Below, in pieces: positions 16,321 to 24,780 of a DNA stretch of 64,000 nt (positions are counted from its first letter, which is position 1; each line of letters starts with the position of its first letter). The DNA is taken from the NCBI GenBank assembly GCA_018066285.1, contig JAGHRS010000031.1:1-64000 (forward strand). Direction: 5' to 3'. The position numbers and the translations under genes were made by a program. Below the pieces are notes generated by a model. That model worked only from the letters and a program-made list of their open reading frames with translations, made no database searches and was not told the origin of the DNA. Origin of the DNA: Candidatus Treponema caballi. Lineage in GTDB: Bacteria; Spirochaetota; Spirochaetia; Treponematales; Treponemataceae.

Positions 16321-17527
16321 GAGCACGTTTGCACTTATCCTTACTGCCGCAGGTTCATCAGTCCGCATGGGGCTGGGACTCAAGAAAGAGTTTCTTCCCA
16401 TGCAGGACGGCACCGTTCTTTCCACTGCAATAAAATCTTTCCTTAAGACAAACGGTCTTACACACATCATTATAACGTATCCCGATGGCCAGCTCGAAGA
16501 CATGAAAAAAGCTCTTTTTTCATCTTCTGAAACAGAACAGCTGCTTTCACAATGCGGCATTCCCCTTCTTTTTGAAAAAGGCGGCGCAACACGTCAGGAA
16601 TCAGTATTCAACGCGCTGAATGCACTCGCTGCCGGATGTGCTCAGAAGCCTGAACTGGTGCTCATTCACGATGCCGCACGTCCCTGGGTGACAGAAACAG
16701 TCATACAGAACGTTCTTGAATGCGCAGGTGAATACGGTGCGGCCGTTCCATCAACGCCAGCAACAGACACGCTCGCCTTCACTGATGAAAGCAAGGAAAT
16801 CATCACAGGATACGCAGACAGGCCGCACACATTCTGCCTTCAGACGCCCCAGGGTTTCCGCTTCAATGAACTGCTCGAAGCACACAGAAAAGCCGCCGCG
16901 GATAAAAACACTTCCTGCACAGATGACACAACCATCTGGGCGGCGTATTGCGGCCCGGTCCACTTGTGTGAAGGAAACGCACGCAACAAAAAAATAACCT
17001 TTAAGGAAGACATACAGACGGAGGCTGCCATGCAGATACGCACAGGATTAGGTTACGACCTTCACAAGCTCGTTGAAGGAAGAAAACTCATGCTTGGCGG
17101 CGTAGCAATTCCCTTTGAAAAAGGAGAAGACGGCCACTCTGACGGAGACGTACTGCTTCACGCCATAACCGACGCTCTGCTTGGGGCTGCGGGAATTGCG
17201 GACATTGGAGAACTGTTTCCGCCTTCCGACAACACCTGGAAAGATGCGGACTCTGGAAAACTGCTTCAGGCTGCATGGCAGAAAGTGCTCGCAGACGGGT
17301 GGAAACTTGAAAACCTGGATTGCGTTGTTGCACTGGAAAAGCCGAAGTTCCTGCCGTACAGAACGCAGGTGCGTGAATCAATTGCAGCGCTGCTCGGATG
17401 TGACACGGATAAAGTCTTTGTAAAAGCAAAGACTAGTGAAGGTCTGGGAGAAATCGGACGTGGCGAGGCTGCCGCTGTATGGGCAACCTGCCTTATTTCT
17501 CGTCCTTTCCGTAATAATCAAGAATAA
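16310..17527 (+). CDS. ispDF: Bifunctional IspD-IspF, MEP isoprenoid pathway
   Basis: The 405-residue cytosolic enzyme combines two non-consecutive MEP-pathway steps. Residues about 1-230 are 2-C-methyl-D-erythritol 4-phosphate cytidylyltransferase (AGSSVRMG nucleotide loop, KKEFL, HDAARPWV, TPQGFRF). Residues from about 241 are MECDP synthase (GYDLHKL with the metal-binding D and H, GEDGHSDGDVLLHAITDALLGA, DIGELFPP). The ATG at 16310, with GAGGGAG upstream, lies inside the last codons of carD. The longer track ORF is a read-through of the CarD acidic tail in another frame. Its 3' end overlaps the convergent coiled-coil gene by 35 nt. Confidence 0.93.
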   Translation: MKSKSTFALILTAAGSSVRMGLGLKKEFLPMQDGTVLSTAIKSFLKTNGLTHIIITYPDGQLEDMKKALFSSSETEQLLSQCGIPLLFEKGGATRQESVFNALNALAAGCAQKPELVLIHDAARPWVTETVIQNVLECAGEYGAAVPSTPATDTLAFTDESKEIITGYADRPHTFCLQTPQGFRFNELLEAHRKAAADKNTSCTDDTTIWAAYCGPVHLCEGNARNKKITFKEDIQTEAAMQIRTGLGYDLHKLVEGRKLMLGGVAIPFEKGEDGHSDGDVLLHAITDALLGAAGIADIGELFPPSDNTWKDADSGKLLQAAWQKVLADGWKLENLDCVVALEKPKFLPYRTQVRESIAALLGCDTDKVFVKAKTSEGLGEIGRGEAAAVWATCLISRPFRNNQE

Positions 17528-20500
17528 GCTCAACCTCAGACTGCGAAAGCTTCAGTGCATTTGAAATCTGTGTAGCTGACCAGCCCTTGTGTGCAAGCGT
17601 AATGACATTTTCACGCACTGCAATAGGAGGTGCTCCTGCAGGTGAAACGTCAGCATTGTCAGCACGTGAAGTTATGCTCTTCAAAAGCTGCAGCTGACTG
17701 TCCGCTCCCTTAGAAATCTCCTGCAGTCTTCCTTCTGTACGTGCAAGCCACTCGTTCTTGCTGGTAAGGTCAGCAATATGATTTTCAGCATTCTTGATGA
17801 TAGCATCCAGAGAGGACAGTTTCTTGACTGCATCGCCAATCTTCGGACCTGCTTCAAGCAGACGGGAAACATTACCCTGCAGCTCACCTATCTTTTCAGG
17901 GAACTGAGAAGTCTGTTCATAGCAGGTAGAAAGATGTTTCTCCAGATTCTTGAGAGTCTCGAATGATTTATCCACATCGTTTATCGTCTGTTCAAGAACA
18001 GGAGCTTTCTTGTCGAGTCTGTCGTACTGTCCCGTAATATCAGAAAGCGCATCCTGGAACTTGCGGATATCAGCCTGAATAAGCTGCAGGTCATCGTGGC
18101 TGTTCTGAAGCTCGGTAATCTTCTGATCCATGGTTGATGACAGTGACATAAGCTTGTTGAAATCTGCTTCCATGAGATCCATGCGCTTTTTCTCAGCGGT
18201 AAACTTCTGCGCATTCATGGAAATTGCTTCTTCTGCCTTGCGGATTTTGTTGATCTGCTGGTCAACATCAGCGGCAGTCTGCTTAAAGTTATCGAACTTT
18301 GTTATCTCAGCACGAAGCGAAGTCAGCTGGTCTTCAAGCTTAACCTTGTGTTCCTCAACCTTATCGATAATCTGCGTCTGCGCCATGTACTCCTTGAGCC
18401 GCTTGTCCACAGCATCAAGTGAAAGATTAAGGGCATTTGCATCAGCCTGAATCTTGCCGAGGAGCTTATCCTGAACATCATCAGTACGTGTACGGATATC
18501 CTGCACCATGTCTTTGAGTGCGCGGAGTTTCTGCTCAGAATCGATATTAGTCTCGTTTATGTTGTGCTGCACCTGAGACAGCATTTCGTCGTAGTTTCTC
18601 TGAAGGTCTTCGATTACACCCTTAGAACGGATTTCATAGTCGCTGAATGCAGCCTGCATATCCTTTTTCACATCATCAAGACGAACCGTCATTGTGTTCT
18701 GGTCTTCGGCAATCTTCCTGTTGAAATCAGCAAGATCGGTTGTAAAGGATTGCTGAACCTGAGAAATGAGATCTGATGCATTCTGATCAAGGGAACCAAG
18801 TTTTTCAGAGAACAGTGACTTGGTATCTTCAAATTGAGCGTTCATTCTGTCACGCCAGGTGGAGAAATCTGTCAGCACAGCCTGAACCTGGCTGTCAGCC
18901 TTTTCCTGGGAAGCACCAACATTCTGGGCAATCTGCTCAAGCTGTGCATTGATGTCACGTTCATACCGCTTGAGGATTTCATCCGCCTGCGTATTGTAAG
19001 ATGTAAGTTCGTTCTTAAGGTACTCGGATGCAGAGTTTTTCGCATTCTCAAGCTCGACACGCTGCTGCTCTATGAAAGCACGGAAACCGTACTCTGTATT
19101 GTTGATGCGCTCCTGAAGCGTCTTCTCAGAGTTCTTGATAAGGTCTTCAAGACGTGCAGTCTGTTCCTTAAGGCGGTCCTGAACACCGGACAGCTCAATC
19201 TTCATCTGCTCACCGTACTTCTCTTCCGTTGCACGGCGGGAATCTTCATACTGATTGGAGATTTCGCTGAGCTTTCCGTTAACATCACGCTGCCACTGAA
19301 GCATGGATTCTTCCATGGCTCCGCTGCGCTTTGAAAGGTCTGAGAAGAACTGGTCTTCAAACAGCTTGAGCTTTTCAGAAACGCTGCCGTATGCCTTCTC
19401 CTTGAGATCATTCAGCTCGCCTTCAAGACCATGCAGCCGGGTGGAAAGTGCATCGTTCCTGCTTGCGATATCTGATTCAAAAGTCGCCTGACGTTCGTTC
19501 TGGCCCTGGGTAAAGCGTGCAAAGTCAGAATCAACACGCTGACGGGCTGCGGCCATTGCTTCGCGCAATGCATTTTCAAGGCCGTCAATTTCTTCTGTTG
19601 ATGTATTAAGGCGTTCAAAGCGGTAGAGCACATCGCTCTTACACTGCTCGAGCTGGTTTTCAATCTCAGTGAAGAATTTCTGCTGCTTATCAGCATACTG
19701 TGCACTGTCAGCAGAGAGCGCACCTTCAAGTTTCTCACGGAACTGAGTGACCTGTTCAGAAAGAGTATCCCTCATGGAAGCAATCTGTCCGGTCAACGCT
19801 GCATTAACAGAAGCAGCCTGTTCTGCAACAGAAGAGCTCTCTGTCTCAAGTTTTTCCTTGAGTGAGGCATTATCGGCTTCGAGTCTGCTCTTCAGGGCTG
19901 CAAACTCTTCATCAAAGCTGGTGCGGCCCTGTTCAAGAGCATCAAGTCTTGACTGCTGCTCATCAGACATACGCTTGAGCTCGTTACGGGCATAATCAAG
20001 AACAGAAGAACTTTCGCTGTCAAAAGACTGCTTAAAGGAAGCTACGCTGCTTTCTGCCGCTGTAAGCTTTTCATTAAAGGCTTCTTCGTGTTCAGCAAGC
20101 TGCCTTTCAAGTTCTTCACGCTTGCTGCTGAAATCAACTGCAAGCTGATTCTGGAAGTCGCTGATTGTCTTCTCGAGCATTGTTTTCTGGCTTTCAAGCT
20201 CATCCGCAAGCTGCCGGCTCTGAGATGAAAGCTTTTCGAGCAGTTCTGCATTCCGGGCGGTAAAATCAGCAGTAAGCTCTGATTCCATATCAGCAGTCTT
20301 CTTTTTGAAGCGCGCGTCAAGAACGTTTGTAAGTTCAGCAGTCTCTGTTTCAAGAGCTTTGACTTTTTCAGTAACAGAGCCTTGAATGGATGCAAGGCAA
20401 GCTGCTGTGTCTGCCTCGACCCGTGATATTTCAGAGGTAAGACGTGTATTAAGGCTTGAAGTAAGCTCTGTACGGTGGGCGTTAAGGCTTTCTTCAAGTT

Positions 20501-21971
20501 CATTTGAAACTGAAGTAATTTCAGAAGCGACCTGGTCTTTGACAGCAGCAATGTCTGCGGACGTCTCTTTTCTGACAGATGCAACATCCGCAGCAGTTTC
20601 TTCCCTGACCGCCGCAATGTCTGCGGCAGATCCTTCTTTGACTGCTGCAACAGCGGCCTCTGTGTCGTTCTTCACTGCTGCAACAGCAGACTCTGATCCG
20701 CTTCTGACAGCGGCAACAGCGGCCTCTGTCTCTTCTTTTACAGCTGCAATGCTGGCAGCTGCTTCTTTTCTGAGTTTTGCGATGGTATTGCCAGCTGCCG
20801 TCTTAAACGCCTCTATGCCGGCTTCAGTTTCTTCCCTGACAGAAGCAATGCCCTTCTCTGAATCAGATCTGATTTCTGAAAGTTTTGCAGTTGTATCATC
20901 ATGCATTGCAGAAACTGCGCTTTCTGTCTCAGACTTGAAAGAAGCAAGCAGAGCCTGTGCATCAGCATGAACCTTGCTGCAGGCAGATTCGATTTCCGCC
21001 TTGAGGGAAGCCGTTCCGTCTGCTGTCTGCTCGCGTATGGCACCAATGCCTTCATCAACATCAAGACGGATACTGCAAATGCTCTCTTCAACGTCTTTCC
21101 GGATGGCCTCAATGTGTTCCATAGCTTCCTGACGGGAAGATTCAAGACCGGAAGCAGCCTCATTCCGGGAAGCGGCAAGCTGCTCTCCGGCACTCTTAGA
21201 GAACGCTTCAATGGAAGCTGTGATTTCGGCATTGTACCGGTTGAGGCGTTCCTCTGCTGCTGCAGCCATTTTCTGGAAAGCATCATTCTCAAGAGAACCA
21301 GCCTTGTCAGATGCGAGTGCAAGCGCTTCCTCACAGGTTTTCCGGACTTCTTCAAGCAGTGTGTTATTCTTTTTGACAGCCTCTTCCGCTGTTTCAGCCA
21401 GAAACTGAGACTGCTCCTGAATGTGGGATTTCAGGTCAGCAGTACAGGCTTCAAGCTTTTCAGCGTCTGTTTTCTCAAAATCTGCCAGCAGTGTGGGAAT
21501 ACGGGCTTCAATTGATTCGAGCATGTCTTTCTGTGTTTCGATTTTCTTTGTTGTTTTATCAAGGAAACGGGATTCCTTCTGGATACGCAGAAGGTTTTCC
21601 TCTGTATTCTGAGCCATTTCAACGAGGTCATTCAACATGGTGTTGAACTTATCAATCTGAGCACTGATTTCATCCAGATTGGCAGCGCGTTCCTTATAAG
21701 CCGCTTCTTTAGCCTCTACATCTGAAGTAATTGCATCGAGACGTTTAATAGCAGCGACGGCTGTACTCTGTGCGGTTTCAAGGTCGTTGACGCAGTTCTG
21801 CATATCCTTGGCGTTTTTCTGAAAATAGACGTCAAACTCACCGCGGACCTTATTGGTAAAATCTCTGATTAATTCAAGTGACTTGTCTTTTTTGTCTATC
21901 TGACGGAACGCCAGAATTGCGCCCAAAGACACTGTCAGCGTAATGATAATATCGAAAAACATTTGTCCCAC
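17493..21971 (-). CDS. Giant coiled-coil protein, SpiroCoCo family
   Basis: The 1492-residue protein has one N-terminal membrane segment (FFDIIITLTVSLGAILAF) followed by about 1400 residues of near-continuous coiled coil. It ends with a small helix-turn-helix-like element (WSATQISNALKLSQSEVELIL). This architecture matches the spirochaete-restricted SpiroCoCo proteins, whose function is not established; a structural or cell-envelope role is suspected. Residues about 255-508 form a regular array of 11-residue repeats (annotated separately). The first start is GTG; an ATG three codons later (FFDIII...) may be the real one. It is the last gene of the minus-strand series behind the Ton module and a HAD phosphatase, and its end overlaps ispDF tail to tail. 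Confidence 0.85.
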   Translation of the reverse strand: MGQMFFDIIITLTVSLGAILAFRQIDKKDKSLELIRDFTNKVRGEFDVYFQKNAKDMQNCVNDLETAQSTAVAAIKRLDAITSDVEAKEAAYKERAANLDEISAQIDKFNTMLNDLVEMAQNTEENLLRIQKESRFLDKTTKKIETQKDMLESIEARIPTLLADFEKTDAEKLEACTADLKSHIQEQSQFLAETAEEAVKKNNTLLEEVRKTCEEALALASDKAGSLENDAFQKMAAAAEERLNRYNAEITASIEAFSKSAGEQLAASRNEAASGLESSRQEAMEHIEAIRKDVEESICSIRLDVDEGIGAIREQTADGTASLKAEIESACSKVHADAQALLASFKSETESAVSAMHDDTTAKLSEIRSDSEKGIASVREETEAGIEAFKTAAGNTIAKLRKEAAASIAAVKEETEAAVAAVRSGSESAVAAVKNDTEAAVAAVKEGSAADIAAVREETAADVASVRKETSADIAAVKDQVASEITSVSNELEESLNAHRTELTSSLNTRLTSEISRVEADTAACLASIQGSVTEKVKALETETAELTNVLDARFKKKTADMESELTADFTARNAELLEKLSSQSRQLADELESQKTMLEKTISDFQNQLAVDFSSKREELERQLAEHEEAFNEKLTAAESSVASFKQSFDSESSSVLDYARNELKRMSDEQQSRLDALEQGRTSFDEEFAALKSRLEADNASLKEKLETESSSVAEQAASVNAALTGQIASMRDTLSEQVTQFREKLEGALSADSAQYADKQQKFFTEIENQLEQCKSDVLYRFERLNTSTEEIDGLENALREAMAAARQRVDSDFARFTQGQNERQATFESDIASRNDALSTRLHGLEGELNDLKEKAYGSVSEKLKLFEDQFFSDLSKRSGAMEESMLQWQRDVNGKLSEISNQYEDSRRATEEKYGEQMKIELSGVQDRLKEQTARLEDLIKNSEKTLQERINNTEYGFRAFIEQQRVELENAKNSASEYLKNELTSYNTQADEILKRYERDINAQLEQIAQNVGASQEKADSQVQAVLTDFSTWRDRMNAQFEDTKSLFSEKLGSLDQNASDLISQVQQSFTTDLADFNRKIAEDQNTMTVRLDDVKKDMQAAFSDYEIRSKGVIEDLQRNYDEMLSQVQHNINETNIDSEQKLRALKDMVQDIRTRTDDVQDKLLGKIQADANALNLSLDAVDKRLKEYMAQTQIIDKVEEHKVKLEDQLTSLRAEITKFDNFKQTAADVDQQINKIRKAEEAISMNAQKFTAEKKRMDLMEADFNKLMSLSSTMDQKITELQNSHDDLQLIQADIRKFQDALSDITGQYDRLDKKAPVLEQTINDVDKSFETLKNLEKHLSTCYEQTSQFPEKIGELQGNVSRLLEAGPKIGDAVKKLSSLDAIIKNAENHIADLTSKNEWLARTEGRLQEISKGADSQLQLLKSITSRADNADVSPAGAPPIAVRENVITLAHKGWSATQISNALKLSQSEVELILDYYGKDEK
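20449..21208 (-). repeat. Array of about 23 hendecad (11-residue, 33-nt) repeats in the coiled-coil protein
   Basis: Consecutive 11-mers can be laid out with no gaps, such as VREETEAGIEA, VKEETEAAVAA, VRSGSESAVAA, VKNDTEAAVAA, VREETAADVAS and VRKETSADIAA. Hydrophobic residues at positions 1, 8-9 and 10-11 and alternating charge suggest a right-handed or straight coiled coil, unlike the heptads of the flanks. Confidence 0.8.
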
Positions 21972-21993
21972 CCAAGAATGTTTTCTGTTTCAA

Positions 21994-22668
21994 TTATTTT
22001 AACACAATTTTCTGTAATTGGCGATAGTTGCGGAACGAAAAGTCAGCATCCTTTGCTTTTTTTCCGATTAGCCGGCGCCATCCGGAAAAGATGTAAGCAG
22101 TTTTCATTCCTGCCCCTTTTGCGCCCTGCACATCGGATGGAATACTGTTGCCAACGTAGAGTATTTCTTCAGGTTTCAGGCCGAGCCGCTGGGCCAGCGT
22201 ACCGAACGTGTATGAAGACGGTTTCAGTGCACCGCATTCTTCAGAACCCATGATGACGTCGCAGTATTCAGCACATCCGAAGATGTTGCCTTTCTGATGC
22301 GGCGGAAAATCTGACAGGATTGCGACCTTCAGGCCCGCTTCCTTGAACTTGCGGAACGTCTCCTGTACATGAGGATATGGCTTTACGACATCGAAATAGC
22401 AGCAAAGTCCGTGATAGACCTTTTCATCAATAAGCCTGCGTGCTTCTGATGTCGGCAGTTGCATGTACTCTCCGAGAAGACGGCCCTGATACTCAAAGAA
22501 ATCCGGAAGAGGAGCCGTCCTGTGAAGGATTTTGCGCACCTTGTTGTACTGGATGAAAAAGTTGAGGTTTTTAAAAAAATAAGGTGCTATCTTGATGTAG
22601 AGGTTGAGATCGGGATACATCGTTCCGTCTATATCAAATGCAACTGCCTTTATCTGAGCTCCGTTCAC
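21994..22668 (-). CDS. HAD-superfamily hydrolase (phosphatase)
   Basis: The 224-residue cytosolic protein has motif I AFDIDGTMYP (nucleophile Asp12, Asp14), motif II ILSDFP, a Lys motif in ALKPSSYTF, and motif IV YVGNSIPSDVQGAKGAGM. An alpha-helical cap lies between motifs I and II, making it a subfamily IA enzyme like phosphoglycolate or nucleotide phosphatases. The substrate cannot be read from sequence. The start overlaps the TonB-like gene's end by 4 nt, so it is translated as part of the Ton-module transcript. The coiled-coil gene begins 22 nt after its stop. Confidence 0.85.
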   Translation of the reverse strand: MNGAQIKAVAFDIDGTMYPDLNLYIKIAPYFFKNLNFFIQYNKVRKILHRTAPLPDFFEYQGRLLGEYMQLPTSEARRLIDEKVYHGLCCYFDVVKPYPHVQETFRKFKEAGLKVAILSDFPPHQKGNIFGCAEYCDVIMGSEECGALKPSSYTFGTLAQRLGLKPEEILYVGNSIPSDVQGAKGAGMKTAYIFSGWRRLIGKKAKDADFSFRNYRQLQKIVLK

Positions 22669-23744
22669 TCTTTGATGATACTATATAAAAAGACAGCTTG
22701 TCCATCAGAAGTTCCCGTTTCAAAAAACCATTCTGAAATCTGGCGTTCAATTTCCTGTGAAATCTGAGCTGGCAGGCTCGCCTTTTTTTCTATCAGTATG
22801 GAATCACGCAGAACAGTACCATCAGCACGCACCTTGAATGATATGCGTATATCCCGGATTGATGCCGTTATGAGCGCTTTCTGTTCTGCCGTAAAGACAA
22901 TTTCTGTAGTCGCCGGCCGCACAAGCCTTCTGCCAGCCATGCCCTCTCCAAAAAGAGAACCGCTTTCCGAAGCTGAACCGCCCGTTGCGCCCCCCTCAAG
23001 TCTTCCAGACCCGCCGCTTCCGGAAACTGTTCCCGCAGTGACAATGCCCGCGCCGGCAGCGTCCGCAACAGAACTGAGTGCGCTTGCTGTTCCTTCTGAA
23101 ACAGAAGCATCCACTGCTTTTCCAGAGTCTGCAGCCGCCGCCGTTCCCGTATCAGAAACTGACGCAGAAGCAGCGGAACCTTTCATGGAAGGGCCTTCCT
23201 GCGTAACAAATGTCTTTTCGCCGGTACTGACAGCGCTTGTTGCAGTTGAACTGTCACCGAAAAGAGCATCCCAGTCATCATCGGCAGCGCTTTTCTTTGT
23301 TCCGCGACTCGCAGCCTGCTCTGCCATAAGCTGATCTACACTCTTCACCAATGTCTGCTTTACAGGCTCGGGCGTTGGTTCAGGCGTTTTTGCAACGGGA
23401 GCAGGCGCTGGCTCTGCTTTCACAGGTTGTGGCGCCGGGGCAGCAGGCGCTGGAGCAGGCTCAGACTGTGCTGCGGCTATTTCACTCACAGCTGTCGGCA
23501 GTTCCGGTGTTTCAGCAGGAACTGCCTCTATCAGCGCCGGTTCAGGCGGCAGTTCCGGCTCGGGAAGCAGCTCAGGTGCCGGCTGCTTTTCTTCCATCGG
23601 AGCAAGCTGAATCCTGATTTCCCTGTACACAGGCTCGTCAACTGCTGTCTGTACGGGCACAAAGATAAAAGTCACCACAAGAAGCGCCCAGAAAAAGGCT
23701 GAAATGAGGAGACTGGTAAGCTGTCGACGTGAAAACGAAGTCAT
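22665..23744 (-). CDS. TonB-like energy transducer
   Basis: The 359-residue protein has one N-terminal membrane segment (LLISAFFWALLVVTFIFVP). A long Pro/Ala/Glu-rich periplasmic spacer follows (residues about 45-125), then a Ser/Gly/Ala-rich linker. The C-terminal domain has the beta-strand pattern of TonB (IRISFKVRADGTVLRDSILIEK, ending in a predicted helix and YSIIKE). It would couple the ExbB/ExbD proton motor to an outer-membrane partner. It lies 2 nt after exbD and overlaps the HAD gene by 4 nt. The low-complexity linker is longer than in classical TonB, perhaps to span a spirochaete periplasm holding endoflagella (inference). Confidence 0.75.
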   Translation of the reverse strand: MTSFSRRQLTSLLISAFFWALLVVTFIFVPVQTAVDEPVYREIRIQLAPMEEKQPAPELLPEPELPPEPALIEAVPAETPELPTAVSEIAAAQSEPAPAPAAPAPQPVKAEPAPAPVAKTPEPTPEPVKQTLVKSVDQLMAEQAASRGTKKSAADDDWDALFGDSSTATSAVSTGEKTFVTQEGPSMKGSAASASVSDTGTAAAADSGKAVDASVSEGTASALSSVADAAGAGIVTAGTVSGSGGSGRLEGGATGGSASESGSLFGEGMAGRRLVRPATTEIVFTAEQKALITASIRDIRISFKVRADGTVLRDSILIEKKASLPAQISQEIERQISEWFFETGTSDGQAVFLYSIIKE

Positions 23745-23746
23745 TG

Positions 23747-24157
23747 TCAGTCAGCGGTCCTTAAGTTTACAGCCTGAAAACCGTTCCGGCGGAGAATATC
23801 GAACACGCCGACAATAGCGCCGTTTGTCACAAGCTCATCTGCTTCGAGCGTAACCGGATACTCAGAACGCTCTTCAGCCGCAACTTCATCAAAGGAAGCA
23901 AGGGCGGCATCAAGGCTTTCGCTGGTGACTGCCTCGGAATTGAACCAGAGACCGCCGTCAGCTTCCATCGTAATGGTTATGCCGCCCGTGGCCGTCCCTT
24001 CAGACGTGCTTGATGAAGGCAGATTCAGGTCAATGCCGGGCAGGCTCGCAAACGTCGTCGATACGAGGAAAAAGAGGATGAGCTGAAAGACAATGTCTAT
24101 CATCGGGATGAGGTCAACGGATGCTTCCTTGTGCTTTCCCTTCTGACAGAACGTCAT
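23747..24157 (-). CDS. exbD: ExbD/TolR-family proton-channel subunit
   Basis: The 136-residue inner-membrane protein has a single membrane helix carrying the essential acidic residue of the family (VDLIPMIDIVFQLILFFLV). A periplasmic domain of beta strands and helices follows, ending GFQAVNLRTAD. It pairs with ExbB to form the proton-driven motor that energises TonB. The start overlaps the end of exbB by 4 nt and tonB follows after 2 nt, giving an uninterrupted exbB-exbD-tonB unit. Separation from TolR rests on the TonB-like gene and barrel protein next door. Confidence 0.85.
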   Translation of the reverse strand: MTFCQKGKHKEASVDLIPMIDIVFQLILFFLVSTTFASLPGIDLNLPSSSTSEGTATGGITITMEADGGLWFNSEAVTSESLDAALASFDEVAAEERSEYPVTLEADELVTNGAIVGVFDILRRNGFQAVNLRTAD

Positions 24158-24768
24158 ACGCGCTTTCCTCCGCAGATGGTGAGCACAGTGTCTGTCGCAC
24201 AGCTCTCTATTTCACCGATAATGCGTTCTGAGCGCGCGACAAAGAAGTTGTGGAAAATGACTGACGGAATGGATACGACAAGTCCGCTTGCCGTCGTAAC
24301 GAGCGCTTCTGCTATGGAACCTGCAAGAACGGCGGGATTTCCCATGCTTCCACCTGCGCCAAGGACACCGAACGCCTTGATGTTGCCGGTTACCGTTCCA
24401 AGGAGGCCGAGCAGTGTGGATATGTTGGCAATCGTTCCAAGCGTCGTCAGATACCGGTCAATATCCGGCAGCTGCCTGTTTGCTTCAGTCGCGGCAGCAT
24501 CCTTGATGTCTTCTTCAGAGCAATCGTGAAACTGCAGTATTTTGCCTATCACGTTTGAAGCAGGCGTATCCGCAGTCCTGCAGACAGCGAGCGCTTCTTC
24601 AAAATAGCGCTTTTCAAGCAGCGGATTGAGCTGAGCGTACATCCGCTTATCCGTTCTTGAAATGCCTGAATAGTAGATGATGCGTTCAATGATGATGAAC
24701 GTCGCGATTACTCCGCAGATAATGATGGGTATCATCAGGATTCCGCCGCTTTTTAAAACCTCAATCAT
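24154..24768 (-). CDS. exbB: ExbB/TolQ/MotA-family proton-channel subunit
   Basis: The 204-residue polytopic inner-membrane protein has a first helix at about residues 9-29 (GILMIPIIICGVIATFIIIE). A cytoplasmic stretch follows, then two C-terminal helices with the family signature LGLLGTVTGNIKAF and the Thr/Ser-rich pore helix (AGSIAEALVTTASGLVVSIP). It forms the stator pentamer around ExbD. GAGAGGGA precedes the ATG. The gene starts 12 nt after the barrel protein ends and overlaps exbD by 4 nt, so barrel and motor are co-expressed. Confidence 0.87.
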   Translation of the reverse strand: MIEVLKSGGILMIPIIICGVIATFIIIERIIYYSGISRTDKRMYAQLNPLLEKRYFEEALAVCRTADTPASNVIGKILQFHDCSEEDIKDAAATEANRQLPDIDRYLTTLGTIANISTLLGLLGTVTGNIKAFGVLGAGGSMGNPAVLAGSIAEALVTTASGLVVSIPSVIFHNFFVARSERIIGEIESCATDTVLTICGGKRV

Positions 24769-24780
24769 ATATATCCCTCT

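Noticed and set aside
20042-20650. 202-residue ORF and similar long ORFs within the coiled-coil gene
   Set aside because: Out-of-frame products of the hendecad and heptad repeats, which keep alternative frames open by codon bias.
20449-21208. 33-nt periodicity that could suggest a CRISPR array
   Set aside because: There are no identical repeats with unique spacers; the period is an 11-codon protein repeat in an open frame.
23351-23702. Overlapping plus-strand ORFs rich in Gln, Ala and Arg
   Set aside because: Antisense to the proline-rich spacer of the TonB-like protein.
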